Assembly: GCA_900473045.1 (NCBI GenBank)
Contig: UCKS01000056.1
Location: forward strand, 1 to 64,000
DNA length: 64,000 nt
Origin: Hyphomicrobiales bacterium
Lineage (GTDB): Bacteria > Pseudomonadota > Alphaproteobacteria > Rhizobiales > Rhizobiaceae
Reading direction: 5' to 3'
Below, piece after piece: positions 7,385 to 16,473 of this stretch; the stretch's first letter is position 1, and every line of letters begins with the position of its first letter. The notes below the pieces were generated by a model, which ran no database searches, was not told the origin of the DNA, and worked only from the letters and a program-made list of their open reading frames with translations. The translations under genes and the position numbers were made by a program.

Positions 7385-8419
7385 ATGGGTTTCAAGATTG
7401 CTATTGCCGGCGCGACCGGAAATGTCGGCCGCGAGATGCTGAACATCCTCGAAGAACGGGGCTTTCCAGCAGACGAAGTCGTGGCGCTGGCGTCGGCCCG
7501 CAGCCAGGGCACTGAAGTGTCCTTCGGCGACAAGACGCTGAAGGTCAAGAACCTCGAAAACTATGATTTTTCCGACACTGACATTTGCCTGATGTCGGCC
7601 GGCGGTGCCGTGTCGCTGAAGTGGTCGCCGAAGATCGGCGCGCAGGGCTGCGTCGTCATCGATAACTCGTCGGCCTGGCGTTACGACCAGGACGTGCCTT
7701 TGGTGGTTCCGGAAGTCAATCCAGACGCGATCACCCAGTTCACCAAGCGCAACATCATTGCCAATCCGAATTGCTCGACCGCCCAGCTCGTCGTGGCGCT
7801 GAAGCCGCTGCATGACTTTGCCAAGATCAAGCGCGTCGTCGTTTCCACCTACCAGTCGGTCTCCGGCGCCGGCAAGGACGGCATGGACGAGCTATTCAAC
7901 CAGACCCGCGCCGTCTTCGTCGCCGATCCGATGGAGAGCAAGAAGTTCACCAAGCGCATCGCCTTCAACGTCATCCCGCACATCGATGTGTTCATGGAAG
8001 ACGGCTATACGAAGGAAGAATGGAAGGTGATGGCCGAAACCAAGAAGATTCTCGATCCGAAGATCAAGCTGACCTGCACGGCCGTGCGCGTTCCGGTGTT
8101 CATCGGTCATTCCGAAGCGATCAACATCGAATTCGAAAACGAGATCACTGCCGACCAGGCCCGCGACATCCTGCGCGAAGCCCCGGGCTGCATCGTCATC
8201 GACAAGCATGAAAACGGCGGCTACATCACCCCTTACGAATCGGCTGGTGAAGACGCGACCTATATTTCGCGCATCCGCGAGGACGCCACCGTCGAGAACG
8301 GCCTGAACATCTGGGTGGTTTCCGACAACCTGCGCAAGGGCGCCGCCCTCAATGCCATCCAGATCGCCGAGCTTCTCGTCAATCGCGGCCTGATCAAGGC
8401 AAAGAAACAGGCTGCCTGA
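7385..8419 (+). CDS. asd: aspartate-semialdehyde dehydrogenase
   Basis: A 344-residue NADP-dependent enzyme converting L-aspartyl-4-phosphate to L-aspartate 4-semialdehyde, the branch precursor of Lys/diaminopimelate, Thr and Met. The N-terminal Rossmann motif GATGNVG (9-15), the acylated active-site Cys130 in NPNCST, SVSGAGKDG in the middle and the conserved IGHSE are visible. Length is typical. It has a structured leader with a Thr/Lys/Met-rich peptide upstream and a strong hairpin terminator downstream, so it is likely transcribed as leader plus asd only. Confidence 0.96.
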   Translation: MGFKIAIAGATGNVGREMLNILEERGFPADEVVALASARSQGTEVSFGDKTLKVKNLENYDFSDTDICLMSAGGAVSLKWSPKIGAQGCVVIDNSSAWRYDQDVPLVVPEVNPDAITQFTKRNIIANPNCSTAQLVVALKPLHDFAKIKRVVVSTYQSVSGAGKDGMDELFNQTRAVFVADPMESKKFTKRIAFNVIPHIDVFMEDGYTKEEWKVMAETKKILDPKIKLTCTAVRVPVFIGHSEAINIEFENEITADQARDILREAPGCIVIDKHENGGYITPYESAGEDATYISRIREDATVENGLNIWVVSDNLRKGAALNAIQIAELLVNRGLIKAKKQAA

Positions 8420-8501
8420 GCAGAAACTATAAAGTTTTAACCAATTATACCAAATCTTGATGATACCACCCGATGGGTTTCTATCATCTCGATTTGGTAG
8501 A

Positions 8502-8542
8502 AAGCCTTGCATGATCCGTGAAACGGGATGCAAGGCTTCTTT
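8502..8542 (+). terminator. asd terminator
   Basis: AAGCCTTGCAT pairs with ATGCAAGGCTT, with an inner CCGT/ACGG stem, followed by CTTTGT. It lies about 80 bases after the asd stop. Confidence 0.75.
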
Positions 8543-8687
8543 GTGAAAGGCATCTGTGACGATTTTTCATAGTCTAAGGGAGGATTCACGTGAAACGCTC
8601 CCTCCTGATACTGGCCAATCGTGACAGGGGCCGCAAAGACTGGCATTTTGCGGACACACATTAGATTCAGGCAATACGGGGTTTTTC

Positions 8688-9509
8688 ATGCACAAGGCGA
8701 AGTGCGTACTGGCAGGTTTCACGGCAATCATTGCAGCTGCAATATTGCCCGCGCAGGCATCGGCCGCGCAATGCGGCAACACATCGGCAGGCTTTGACAC
8801 CTGGGTCCAGGACTTCAAGAGCGAAGCTGCGGGCCGGGGCATCAGCCCGGCGGTGCTGAACAAGGCTTTTGCCAACGTCACCTACAACAAGGCGACGATC
8901 CGCGCCGACCGCGGCCAGAAGAGTTTCAAGCTGTCGCTGACCCAGTTCATGCAGAAGCGTGGTGGCCAGACGATCATTTCGCGCGGCAAGAAGATGAAGG
9001 CGCAGAATGCGGCTCTCTTCAGTGCCATCGAAAAGCGCTATGGCGTTCCGGCTGGCCCGATCATCGCGATCTGGGGCATGGAAACCGGCTTCGGCGGTTT
9101 CATGGGCAAGGAACACACGCTTTCGGCTGTCTCGACACTGTCGTTTGACTGCCGCCGTTCCGACTTTTTCACCGATCAGCTTTATGCAGCACTGACACTG
9201 GTGCAGCGCGGCGACCTCAGCCCTGACGCACGCGGTGCCGCCCATGGCGAAATCGGCCAGACACAGTTCCTGCCGGCCAACGTGCTGAAATTCGGCGTCG
9301 ATGGCGACGGCAGCGGCCATATCGACATGGTTCGCTCCAAGGCGGACGCGCTTTTCTCGACCGCCAACTTCCTGCGCGGCCATGGCTGGACCGCCGGCGG
9401 CGGCTATCAGCAGGGTCAGGCCAATTTCGGCGCGATCCAGGGCTGGAACGCTGCCAGCGTCTACCAGCAGGCAATCGCCATCATCGGCGCCGAAATCGAC
9501 GGCGGCTGA
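8688..9509 (+). CDS. periplasmic lytic murein transglycosylase, MltB/SLT_2 family
   Basis: A 273-residue protein with a signal peptide (hydrophobic 9-22, ending in QASA at about 26) and no lipobox, so a soluble periplasmic form rather than a lipoprotein. The MltB-type core includes IIAIWGMETGFGG with the catalytic Glu132, FDCRRSDFF and GEIGQTQFLPANVLKF. It cleaves peptidoglycan between MurNAc and GlcNAc to give 1,6-anhydro products. It lacks a C-terminal peptidoglycan-binding domain, so it is shorter than many relatives. It is bounded by terminators on both sides. Confidence 0.92.
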   Translation: MHKAKCVLAGFTAIIAAAILPAQASAAQCGNTSAGFDTWVQDFKSEAAGRGISPAVLNKAFANVTYNKATIRADRGQKSFKLSLTQFMQKRGGQTIISRGKKMKAQNAALFSAIEKRYGVPAGPIIAIWGMETGFGGFMGKEHTLSAVSTLSFDCRRSDFFTDQLYAALTLVQRGDLSPDARGAAHGEIGQTQFLPANVLKFGVDGDGSGHIDMVRSKADALFSTANFLRGHGWTAGGGYQQGQANFGAIQGWNAASVYQQAIAIIGAEIDGG

Positions 9510-9534
9510 TCGGCAACGCAGCTTCTCGAATGAC

Positions 9535-9574
9535 AAAATCCGCAGCCCGGGAGACCAGGCTGCGGATTTTTTTT
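9535..9574 (+). terminator. terminator after the mltB-type gene
   Basis: AAAATCCGCAGCC and GGCTGCGGATTTT form a 13-bp stem followed by further T. The gene to the right converges on it. Confidence 0.9.
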
Positions 9575-9638
9575 GAGGTTGACCTTGCCATCAGATGCGG
9601 ACGATGGCCGTGCGCGACAACATCACGCTTTCAGAAAA

Positions 9639-10280
9639 TCACATGCCAGGACGGACGAAATCACCGGTCTTGCTGTCCATGACCCACAGTTCGCCGGTTG
9701 AAATGTCGAACCAGGCGCCGTGCAGCTGCAGCTTGCCGCGCTGCTCGAGGATCTTGACGCACGGGAAGGTTCGCAGGTTGGCGATCGAGTTGCGGATGGA
9801 GACCCGCTCCAGCGCCCTCTGACGTTCGGCGGCCGTCATCAATTCGTTGTTATGGATCTGTTCGGCAGCCGGCTTCAGAAGGTTCATCCAGCGGCCGATG
9901 AAATCGCCGGGGGACAGCGGTTCGGCATCGAGATCGAGGGCTGCCTTGATGCCGCCGCAGCGGCCGTGGCCCATCACGACGATATCGCTGACCTTCAACA
10001 CCTGCACGGCGAACTCGAGCGCCGCCGATGTCGAGTGATACTGGCCATCCGGCTCGTAAGGGGGCATCATGTTGGCGACGTTGCGCACCACGAACAATTC
10101 ACCCGGGCCACTGTCGAAGATTGTTTCAGGCGCCGAACGGCTATCGCAACAGGCAATGACCATGGTTTTCGGCTGCTGGCCTGTCTCTGCCAAGGCCTTG
10201 TAGCGTTGCTGCTGCTCGTTGAAGCGGCCGCTCATGAAGTTGTTGTAGCCGTTCAGCAAATAGTCCGGGAAACGCTGCAT
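9639..10280 (-). CDS. beta-class carbonic anhydrase
   Basis: A 213-residue cytoplasmic zinc enzyme interconverting CO2 and bicarbonate. The zinc ligands are Cys45 (in CCDSR, with the Asp46/Arg48 dyad), His105 and Cys108 (in GHGRCGG). Length matches bacterial beta-CAs. It supplies bicarbonate for carboxylases and may be needed for growth at ambient CO2. It is monocistronic on the minus strand. The gap 10281-10493 upstream holds its promoter region and nothing else I recognise. Confidence 0.94.
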   Translation of the reverse strand: MQRFPDYLLNGYNNFMSGRFNEQQQRYKALAETGQQPKTMVIACCDSRSAPETIFDSGPGELFVVRNVANMMPPYEPDGQYHSTSAALEFAVQVLKVSDIVVMGHGRCGGIKAALDLDAEPLSPGDFIGRWMNLLKPAAEQIHNNELMTAAERQRALERVSIRNSIANLRTFPCVKILEQRGKLQLHGAWFDISTGELWVMDSKTGDFVRPGM

Positions 10281-10493
10281 GATGCTCGATCACTCCAATT
10301 ATTTAGACAATTGAGATGTACAATCGCATGTCGGCTCTGCAGCACATACCATCTTTGTGCGCCGCACACAGGCAAATTTCGGCAGCCCGCGCCGCCGGTG
10401 ACATCCGTGACAATCTCCGTATCGTTTGCGTGGGTGAAAACGGTTTATTCGCTCAAGGCATGGGCTGGCAAGGGGGAGAGCGGCCCAAAAGTA

Positions 10494-11369
10494 TCAGGAG
10501 CGCCGTTTCTGACCGGGATGCATCAACCGGCGCATCTGAACCATCGCCATCGGCGTCTCGAGACTGGAGGCATCCCGCTCGAGCGTCAGTTCATCGGCAC
10601 CGCGCTTGCCGGTGCGCGCAATGATCTCGAAGACGCTGGCGGTTGCCAGTTGCAAGGCGCGCTCCTCGTTCAGACCTTCCAGAAGCCGGGCAACGAACAA
10701 AGCCGCCAGAAGGTCGCCAGTGCCGTTCGGCGGGTTGTCGATCAACCGATGCTCGGCCAGCAGCGCATGATTGCCGGACAGATAGAGATTGCCGGTGCTC
10801 CCTTGCATCATCGGGATGGCAGACGTCACCAGCATGCGCGCCGGCCCGAGCGATAGCGCGGCCTCCAGAATGGCGGTGTTCGTGTCGAGCGCGGCGCCGC
10901 AGAGCCAGGCCAATTCGAACCGGTTCGGCGTGGCAAGTGAGGCCAGCGGCAGCAACCGGTCACGCATCGCGATCGCCGTCGCCTCCGGCACATACAATCC
11001 ACCGACATCGCCCATCACCGGGTCGCAGGCATAAAGCAGGTCCGGATTTTTCACCCGCAAAGCTTCGACCAGCCGCGCCACGCCTTCCGCCTGATGGGCG
11101 GCACCGAGATAGCCGGAGAGCACAGCCCGCACCTCACCCGTCCAAGGCGCACGGATCAGATCGTCGATCAACCTGTCGAAATCTTCCGTGCCGATCGTCA
11201 CCCGCGTCGAGGGGCCATGACCGGGATGCCAGGGCAGGATCACCGTCGGCAAAGCCCAGACCGGATACCCCAGCGTCTCAAGTGCAAACACGGCGGCGCG
11301 ATTGCCAACGGATCCGCGAATCACATGACTGGAAATGACGATGACGGCGCCGGGGGCTGGGTCGGACAT
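10494..11369 (-). CDS. pdxY: pyridoxal kinase
   Basis: A 291-residue ribokinase-like enzyme phosphorylating pyridoxal (and possibly pyridoxine) to the 5'-phosphate in B6 salvage. The N-terminal VISSHVIRGSVGN, YACDPVMGDVGGLYVP in the centre and NGTGDLLAALF with the catalytic Asp near residue 230 are characteristic of PdxY. I start it at the ATG at 11369 (MSDPAPGAVIVIS); the frame runs 52 codons further upstream but without family similarity. It is divergent from the NAD-GDH gene across a 285-base AT-rich gap. Confidence 0.9.
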   Translation of the reverse strand: MSDPAPGAVIVISSHVIRGSVGNRAAVFALETLGYPVWALPTVILPWHPGHGPSTRVTIGTEDFDRLIDDLIRAPWTGEVRAVLSGYLGAAHQAEGVARLVEALRVKNPDLLYACDPVMGDVGGLYVPEATAIAMRDRLLPLASLATPNRFELAWLCGAALDTNTAILEAALSLGPARMLVTSAIPMMQGSTGNLYLSGNHALLAEHRLIDNPPNGTGDLLAALFVARLLEGLNEERALQLATASVFEIIARTGKRGADELTLERDASSLETPMAMVQMRRLMHPGQKRRS

Positions 11370-11654
11370 TTCTCGATTTTCCGCTGTTTCGACCTGCCCA
11401 GATCGCCCGACAGTCATGCCGCTGTCAACTGCGGCTGCCAAAAGATCGGAGGGGCATATTTCGGGCTCATTTATGAGAATGGCGAAATATACGAATACAA
11501 CCGATTGAATTTGAAAATCGACCAAAACTTGCCAAAAATTTCATAAAACCATTCCGAATTGGATCAATCTGACCGAAAAATAGCCACAAAAACAATCGCC
11601 ATGAACAAATCTTCTGTTAGGTTCGGCCAAATGGTGATTGCAGGGAGTACTGTC

Positions 11655-14600
11655 GTGGGCGCCAAATATAATCCAAAAAAAGACCGTCATTTCGAAGCGG
11701 TGAGCGAAGCCGGCAAGGCTCTGGGGGTGAAAATGCTCGCTCCGGAGATCCTGTTCCGCCGGGCAAGCCATGATGATCTCGACGCCTATACGCCGGACAT
11801 GCTGGCGCTGACGGCGGCCCATGCGCTGACGGCCATCAACCGCAAGGAAAGCGACCGTCCGATCGTCAGCGTTGAGACGATCGAGGGCATTGCTCCTAAC
11901 GGCGACGACGTTTCGATCCTGTCCGTGACCGACCGCAACATGCCCTTTCTCTATGATTCGATCATGGGCGAGGTCACCAGCACCCACCGTGACATTCATC
12001 TTGCCGTGCATCCCATTCTGGTTCTCGAGGCCGGAAAGCCGGCTAAGATCTTCGACACGGAAGAAAAGAGCGATCCGGCCACCCGGATCAGCCATATCCA
12101 GATTCATATTGGCCGCGTCACCGAAACCGAAGCCGAAGACCTGAAGGAGCGGATTGCCAACGTGCTCTCGCAGGTTCATCAGGCGGTCGGCGACTGGACC
12201 GCGATGTCGGCCCTGCTCGATCAGGCGATGGGCGAACTGGAAAACCACGCGCCGAACAGCAAGAAGGGTGATCGCGACGAAGCGCTGGCCTTCCTGCGCT
12301 GGCTGCGCGGCAATAATTTCACCTTCCTCGGCATGCGCGAATACACCTATTCCGGCAAGGGCGACAATGCCGTGGTCGAGCGCGGCGAGGGCCGGGGGCT
12401 GGGCATTCTTTCCAATCCCGACGTGCGCGTGCTGCGCCAGGGCAAGGATGCCGTGCTGACGACGCCGGAAATCCTCGCCTTCCTCAATGGCCCGGATTTC
12501 CTCATCGTCACCAAGGCCAATGTCAAATCGGTGGTGCACCGCCGCGCCTATATGGATTACATCGGCGTCAAGCGTTTCGATGAAGCCGGCACTGTCACCG
12601 GCGAGCTGCGTATCGTCGGCCTGTTCACCTCCAGCGCCTATACGCGCCCGGCAGCCGAAATTCCGCTACTCCGCTTCAAGGTCGAGAAGATCGTCGATCA
12701 TTTCGGCTTCGATCCGCAGAGCCATTCCGGCAAGATGCTGACTAACACGCTGGAATCCTATCCGCGTGACGACCTGTTCCAGATCGATGTCAGCCTTCTG
12801 GCGAGCTTCTGCGAACAGATCAACGAGTTGGCCGACCGGCCACGAATCCGGGTTCTGCCGCGCATCGATCATTTCGATCGTTTCGTCTCCGTTATCGTCT
12901 ACGTGCCGCGCGAACAGTATGATTCCGACGTGCGCGAGAAGATCGGGCTCTATCTGAAGACCGTCTATGACGGACGCGTGTCCGCCTATTATCCGGCTTT
13001 TCCGGAGGGCGGTCTTGCCCGCGTGCATTTCATCATCGGCCGCTCCGCCGGCAAGACGCCGCGTGTGGCGCAAGCCAGGCTTGAAGATGCCGTTCGCGAT
13101 ATCGTCACCCGTTGGATCGACCGGTTCAACCTGCTCGCCCGCCACGACGGCGTATCGATTTCCGTCAACGCGGCCTATCAGGCAGCCTTTACGCCAACTG
13201 AGGCCCATGCCGATCTCGCCGATATCGCAGCCTGCTCCCCGAACGACCCCATCCGCATTGCCTTCTACCAGAAGCGCGGCAAGGGCCCGGAATCGCTGGA
13301 ACTGAAGATTTTCCATGCCGGCGAACCGGTTTCGCTGTCGCACCGGGTGCCGCTGCTGGAAAATCTCGGCTTCCGGGTTATCAGCGAACAGACCCATGAC
13401 ATTACCGTTTCCTGCGCCAAGGGCGGCGAGCGGCTCGTGGTTCTGCACGATATGGAACTGGTCCATCGCGACGGGCATCTGCTCAATCTCGACAAGACCG
13501 GCCCGATGCTGGAGGAAGCCTATCTTTCCGCCTGGAACGGCGTGATCGAGGATGACAGCTTCAACCGGCTGATCCTGCTTGCCGGCCTTAGCGCCCGCGA
13601 GGTGACGGTGCTGCGCGCCTATGCGCGCTACCTGCGCCAGACCGGCATCACCTATTCACAAGGCTACCTCGCCGACACGCTGAACAAATATCCGGCCATC
13701 GCGGCGAATATTTTCAAGCTGTTCGTTACCCGCATGGATCCCACGCTTGAAGAGAAGCCGAAGACGAAGCGCACCACAGCGTTGCGGGCTGCGATCGAAG
13801 AGGCCCTGAACGCGGTTCCAAGCCTTGACGAAGACCAGATCATGCGCCGTTACGTCAACGCCATCGAGGCGACGCTGCGGACCAACTATTTCCAGCGCGA
13901 TGCCGATGGCAATCCGAAGGTTATGCTGGCGTTCAAGCTCGATCCAAAGATCCTCGATGGCCTGCCGGAGCCACGGCCTTTCCGCGAAATCTTCGTCTAT
14001 GGCACGCAGGTCGAAGGCGTTCACCTGCGCTTCGGCAAGGTCGCCCGGGGTGGACTTCGCTGGTCTGACCGGTCGCAGGATTACCGCACCGAAGTGCTCG
14101 GCCTGGTCAAGGCGCAGCAGGTCAAGAATGCCGTGATCGTGCCTGTCGGCGCCAAGGGCGGTTTCTATCCGAAGCAGCTTCCCACCGGTGGCACGCGTGA
14201 CGACATCTTCAAGGCCGGGACCGAGGCCTACAAGACCTATATCCGCACCATGCTGTCGATCACCGACAATATTGTCGGCCAGGACATCGTGCCGCCGGCC
14301 GATACGCTGCGGCTGGATGGTGACGATCCCTATTTCGTCGTTGCCGCCGACAAGGGCACGGCGACATTCTCCGACACCGCCAATGGGCTGGCGCAGGAAG
14401 CCGGCTTCTGGCTGGACGACGCCTTCGCCTCCGGCGGTTCGGCCGGCTACGATCACAAGAAGATGGGCATTACCGCGCGCGGCGCCTGGGAAACCGTCAA
14501 GCGGCATTTCCGCGAGATGGACATCGATATCCAGACGACGCCGTTCAGCGTCGCCGGTGTCGGTGACATGTCCGGCGACGTCTTCGGCAACGGCATGCTG

Positions 14601-16442
14601 CTGTCGGAGAAAATCCGCCTGATCGCCGCGTTCGACCATCGCGACATCATCATCGATCCTGATCCGGATATCGAAAAATCCTTTGCCGAGCGCAAGCGCA
14701 TGTTCAACCTGCCGCGCTCCAGCTGGCAGGACTATGACCGCTCGACGCTTTCGCCCGGAGCCATGATCATTCCGCGCACGGAAAAATCGGTGACGCTGAC
14801 GCCACAGGCGATGGCGGCGATCGGCCTGGAAAAGAGCCAGGCGACCCCATCGGAGATCATGACGGCGATCCTGAAGAGCCCGGTCGACCTGCTCTGGTTC
14901 GGCGGTATCGGCACCTATGTGCGCGGCCCGAGCGAAACCGACGCCGATGTCGGCGACCGCGCCAACGATCCGATCCGCATCACTGCCGACGACGTCGGCG
15001 CCAAGGTGATCGGCGAGGGCGCCAATCTGGGCGTCACCCAGCGCGGCCGCATCGGCTTCGGCCTCAAGGGCGGACGCTGCAATTCCGACGCCATCGACAA
15101 CTCGGCCGGCGTCAACTCCTCCGACTTCGAGGTCAACATCAAGATCGCGCTTGCCTCCGCGATGCGCGACGAGCGGCTGACCCGCGCCAAGCGCAACACG
15201 CTTCTGGCGTCGATGACCGATGAAGTGGCGGCGCTGGTGCTGCGCAACAACTATGAACAGTCCCTGTCGATCTCGCTGACGGAAATGCAGGGCGCCGGCA
15301 ACAGGACAGCTCTTGCCCGGCTCATGACCAGACTGGAAGCGGACGGCCACCTCAACCGCAAGGTCGAGGTACTGCCGAACGATCTGGCGCTGAGCGAGCG
15401 CTACCAAAGCGGCAAGGCCCTCACACGGGCCGAGATCGGCGTGCTTTTGTCCTATGCCAAGATCGTGCTGTTCGACGAGATCGTTGCCAGCAAGCTGCCG
15501 GACGATGACTATCTCGCGACGACGCTGCGGGATTATTTCCCGGCCAAGATGCACAAGGCCCATGCGGGCGACATCAACGAGCATCGGCTGCGCCGCGAAA
15601 TCATCGCCACGGTTCTTGCCAATGATGTCATCAACCGCGGTGGGCCGGCCTTTGTCAGCACATTGATCGACCAGACGGGCTTCATGCCGGCTGACGTGGT
15701 CAAGGCCGCCGTGCTGACCCGCGACGGCTACGACCTGAACCGCATCTATGGCGAGATCGACGCGCTCGACACCGTCGTCAGCGGCACAGTGCAGAACGAA
15801 CTCTACCAGGAGGCGGCGCGCATCTTTGCCATCGTCACCGAACGGACGCTCCGGACCAAGGCGATGCAGGCACCGCTGGGTGAAGCCATCGAGCAGCTGC
15901 GCGAAGCGCTGCGGAAACTGAAATCCGCGTTGCAAAGCTCGATCCCAGAGGACGCAACGGCGGACGTGCAACAAAGGGCTGCCTATTTCATCGAGCGTGG
16001 CGTGCCTTCAGCACTGGCCGAGGAAATTGCCGCTCTCGCCGTATTGACCTTCGTGCCGGAAATCATCCAGATCGCTGCCGATACCGGCGTGACGCTGGCG
16101 CGCACCGCACAGAGTTATTTCGGCGTGACACAGAGCCTGCGGATCGCCAAGCTGCTGGCGGCTGCCGAGCGCGTATCGGCAACCGAGCAATATGAGGCAA
16201 TGGCCCTTTCGCGCAGCATCAACGACATCGCGACGGCGCGCAAGGACATCACCATTGCGGCACTCACCGACAAGAAGGACGAGCGCAATCCGGTCTCAGC
16301 CTGGCGCGACAGCGACCATAGCCGTATTTCGCGCGTCACCGACCAGCTGACCCTGCTGACCGAAAAAGGCGAGACGACCCTCGCCAAGATCACGGTTGCA
16401 GCCGGTTTGTTGAGCGATCTTGCACAGAACAGGATGAGGTGA
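11655..16442 (+). CDS. NAD-specific glutamate dehydrogenase, large (~180 kDa) type
   Basis: A 1595-residue enzyme of the L-GDH family (NAD+-dependent oxidative deamination of glutamate to 2-oxoglutarate), a catabolic enzyme feeding amino-acid carbon into the TCA cycle. Long N-terminal regulatory (ACT-like) domains precede the catalytic core, which starts around residue 790 with KVARGGLRWSDRSQDYRTEV and includes the substrate-site PVGAKGGF; the NAD-binding region with GEGANLG follows. I choose GTG at 11655 because AGGGAG lies 7 bases before it and the VGAKYNPKK start matches relatives; an upstream ATG has no ribosome site. Confidence 0.95.
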   Translation: MGAKYNPKKDRHFEAVSEAGKALGVKMLAPEILFRRASHDDLDAYTPDMLALTAAHALTAINRKESDRPIVSVETIEGIAPNGDDVSILSVTDRNMPFLYDSIMGEVTSTHRDIHLAVHPILVLEAGKPAKIFDTEEKSDPATRISHIQIHIGRVTETEAEDLKERIANVLSQVHQAVGDWTAMSALLDQAMGELENHAPNSKKGDRDEALAFLRWLRGNNFTFLGMREYTYSGKGDNAVVERGEGRGLGILSNPDVRVLRQGKDAVLTTPEILAFLNGPDFLIVTKANVKSVVHRRAYMDYIGVKRFDEAGTVTGELRIVGLFTSSAYTRPAAEIPLLRFKVEKIVDHFGFDPQSHSGKMLTNTLESYPRDDLFQIDVSLLASFCEQINELADRPRIRVLPRIDHFDRFVSVIVYVPREQYDSDVREKIGLYLKTVYDGRVSAYYPAFPEGGLARVHFIIGRSAGKTPRVAQARLEDAVRDIVTRWIDRFNLLARHDGVSISVNAAYQAAFTPTEAHADLADIAACSPNDPIRIAFYQKRGKGPESLELKIFHAGEPVSLSHRVPLLENLGFRVISEQTHDITVSCAKGGERLVVLHDMELVHRDGHLLNLDKTGPMLEEAYLSAWNGVIEDDSFNRLILLAGLSAREVTVLRAYARYLRQTGITYSQGYLADTLNKYPAIAANIFKLFVTRMDPTLEEKPKTKRTTALRAAIEEALNAVPSLDEDQIMRRYVNAIEATLRTNYFQRDADGNPKVMLAFKLDPKILDGLPEPRPFREIFVYGTQVEGVHLRFGKVARGGLRWSDRSQDYRTEVLGLVKAQQVKNAVIVPVGAKGGFYPKQLPTGGTRDDIFKAGTEAYKTYIRTMLSITDNIVGQDIVPPADTLRLDGDDPYFVVAADKGTATFSDTANGLAQEAGFWLDDAFASGGSAGYDHKKMGITARGAWETVKRHFREMDIDIQTTPFSVAGVGDMSGDVFGNGMLLSEKIRLIAAFDHRDIIIDPDPDIEKSFAERKRMFNLPRSSWQDYDRSTLSPGAMIIPRTEKSVTLTPQAMAAIGLEKSQATPSEIMTAILKSPVDLLWFGGIGTYVRGPSETDADVGDRANDPIRITADDVGAKVIGEGANLGVTQRGRIGFGLKGGRCNSDAIDNSAGVNSSDFEVNIKIALASAMRDERLTRAKRNTLLASMTDEVAALVLRNNYEQSLSISLTEMQGAGNRTALARLMTRLEADGHLNRKVEVLPNDLALSERYQSGKALTRAEIGVLLSYAKIVLFDEIVASKLPDDDYLATTLRDYFPAKMHKAHAGDINEHRLRREIIATVLANDVINRGGPAFVSTLIDQTGFMPADVVKAAVLTRDGYDLNRIYGEIDALDTVVSGTVQNELYQEAARIFAIVTERTLRTKAMQAPLGEAIEQLREALRKLKSALQSSIPEDATADVQQRAAYFIERGVPSALAEEIAALAVLTFVPEIIQIAADTGVTLARTAQSYFGVTQSLRIAKLLAAAERVSATEQYEAMALSRSINDIATARKDITIAALTDKKDERNPVSAWRDSDHSRISRVTDQLTLLTEKGETTLAKITVAAGLLSDLAQNRMR

Positions 16443-16473
16443 CACTGTCCGCGCCAGACGGGGCGGGAAGACG

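Noticed and set aside
8582-8597. GGATTCACGTGAAACG between asd and the mltB-type gene as parS
   Set aside because: Only 13/16 positions match, and it is 37 kb from oriC; too weak to annotate.
13656-15974. A 772-codon minus-strand open frame
   Set aside because: It lies entirely within the NAD-GDH gene, is Asp/His/Arg/Gly-rich and shows no recognisable domain.
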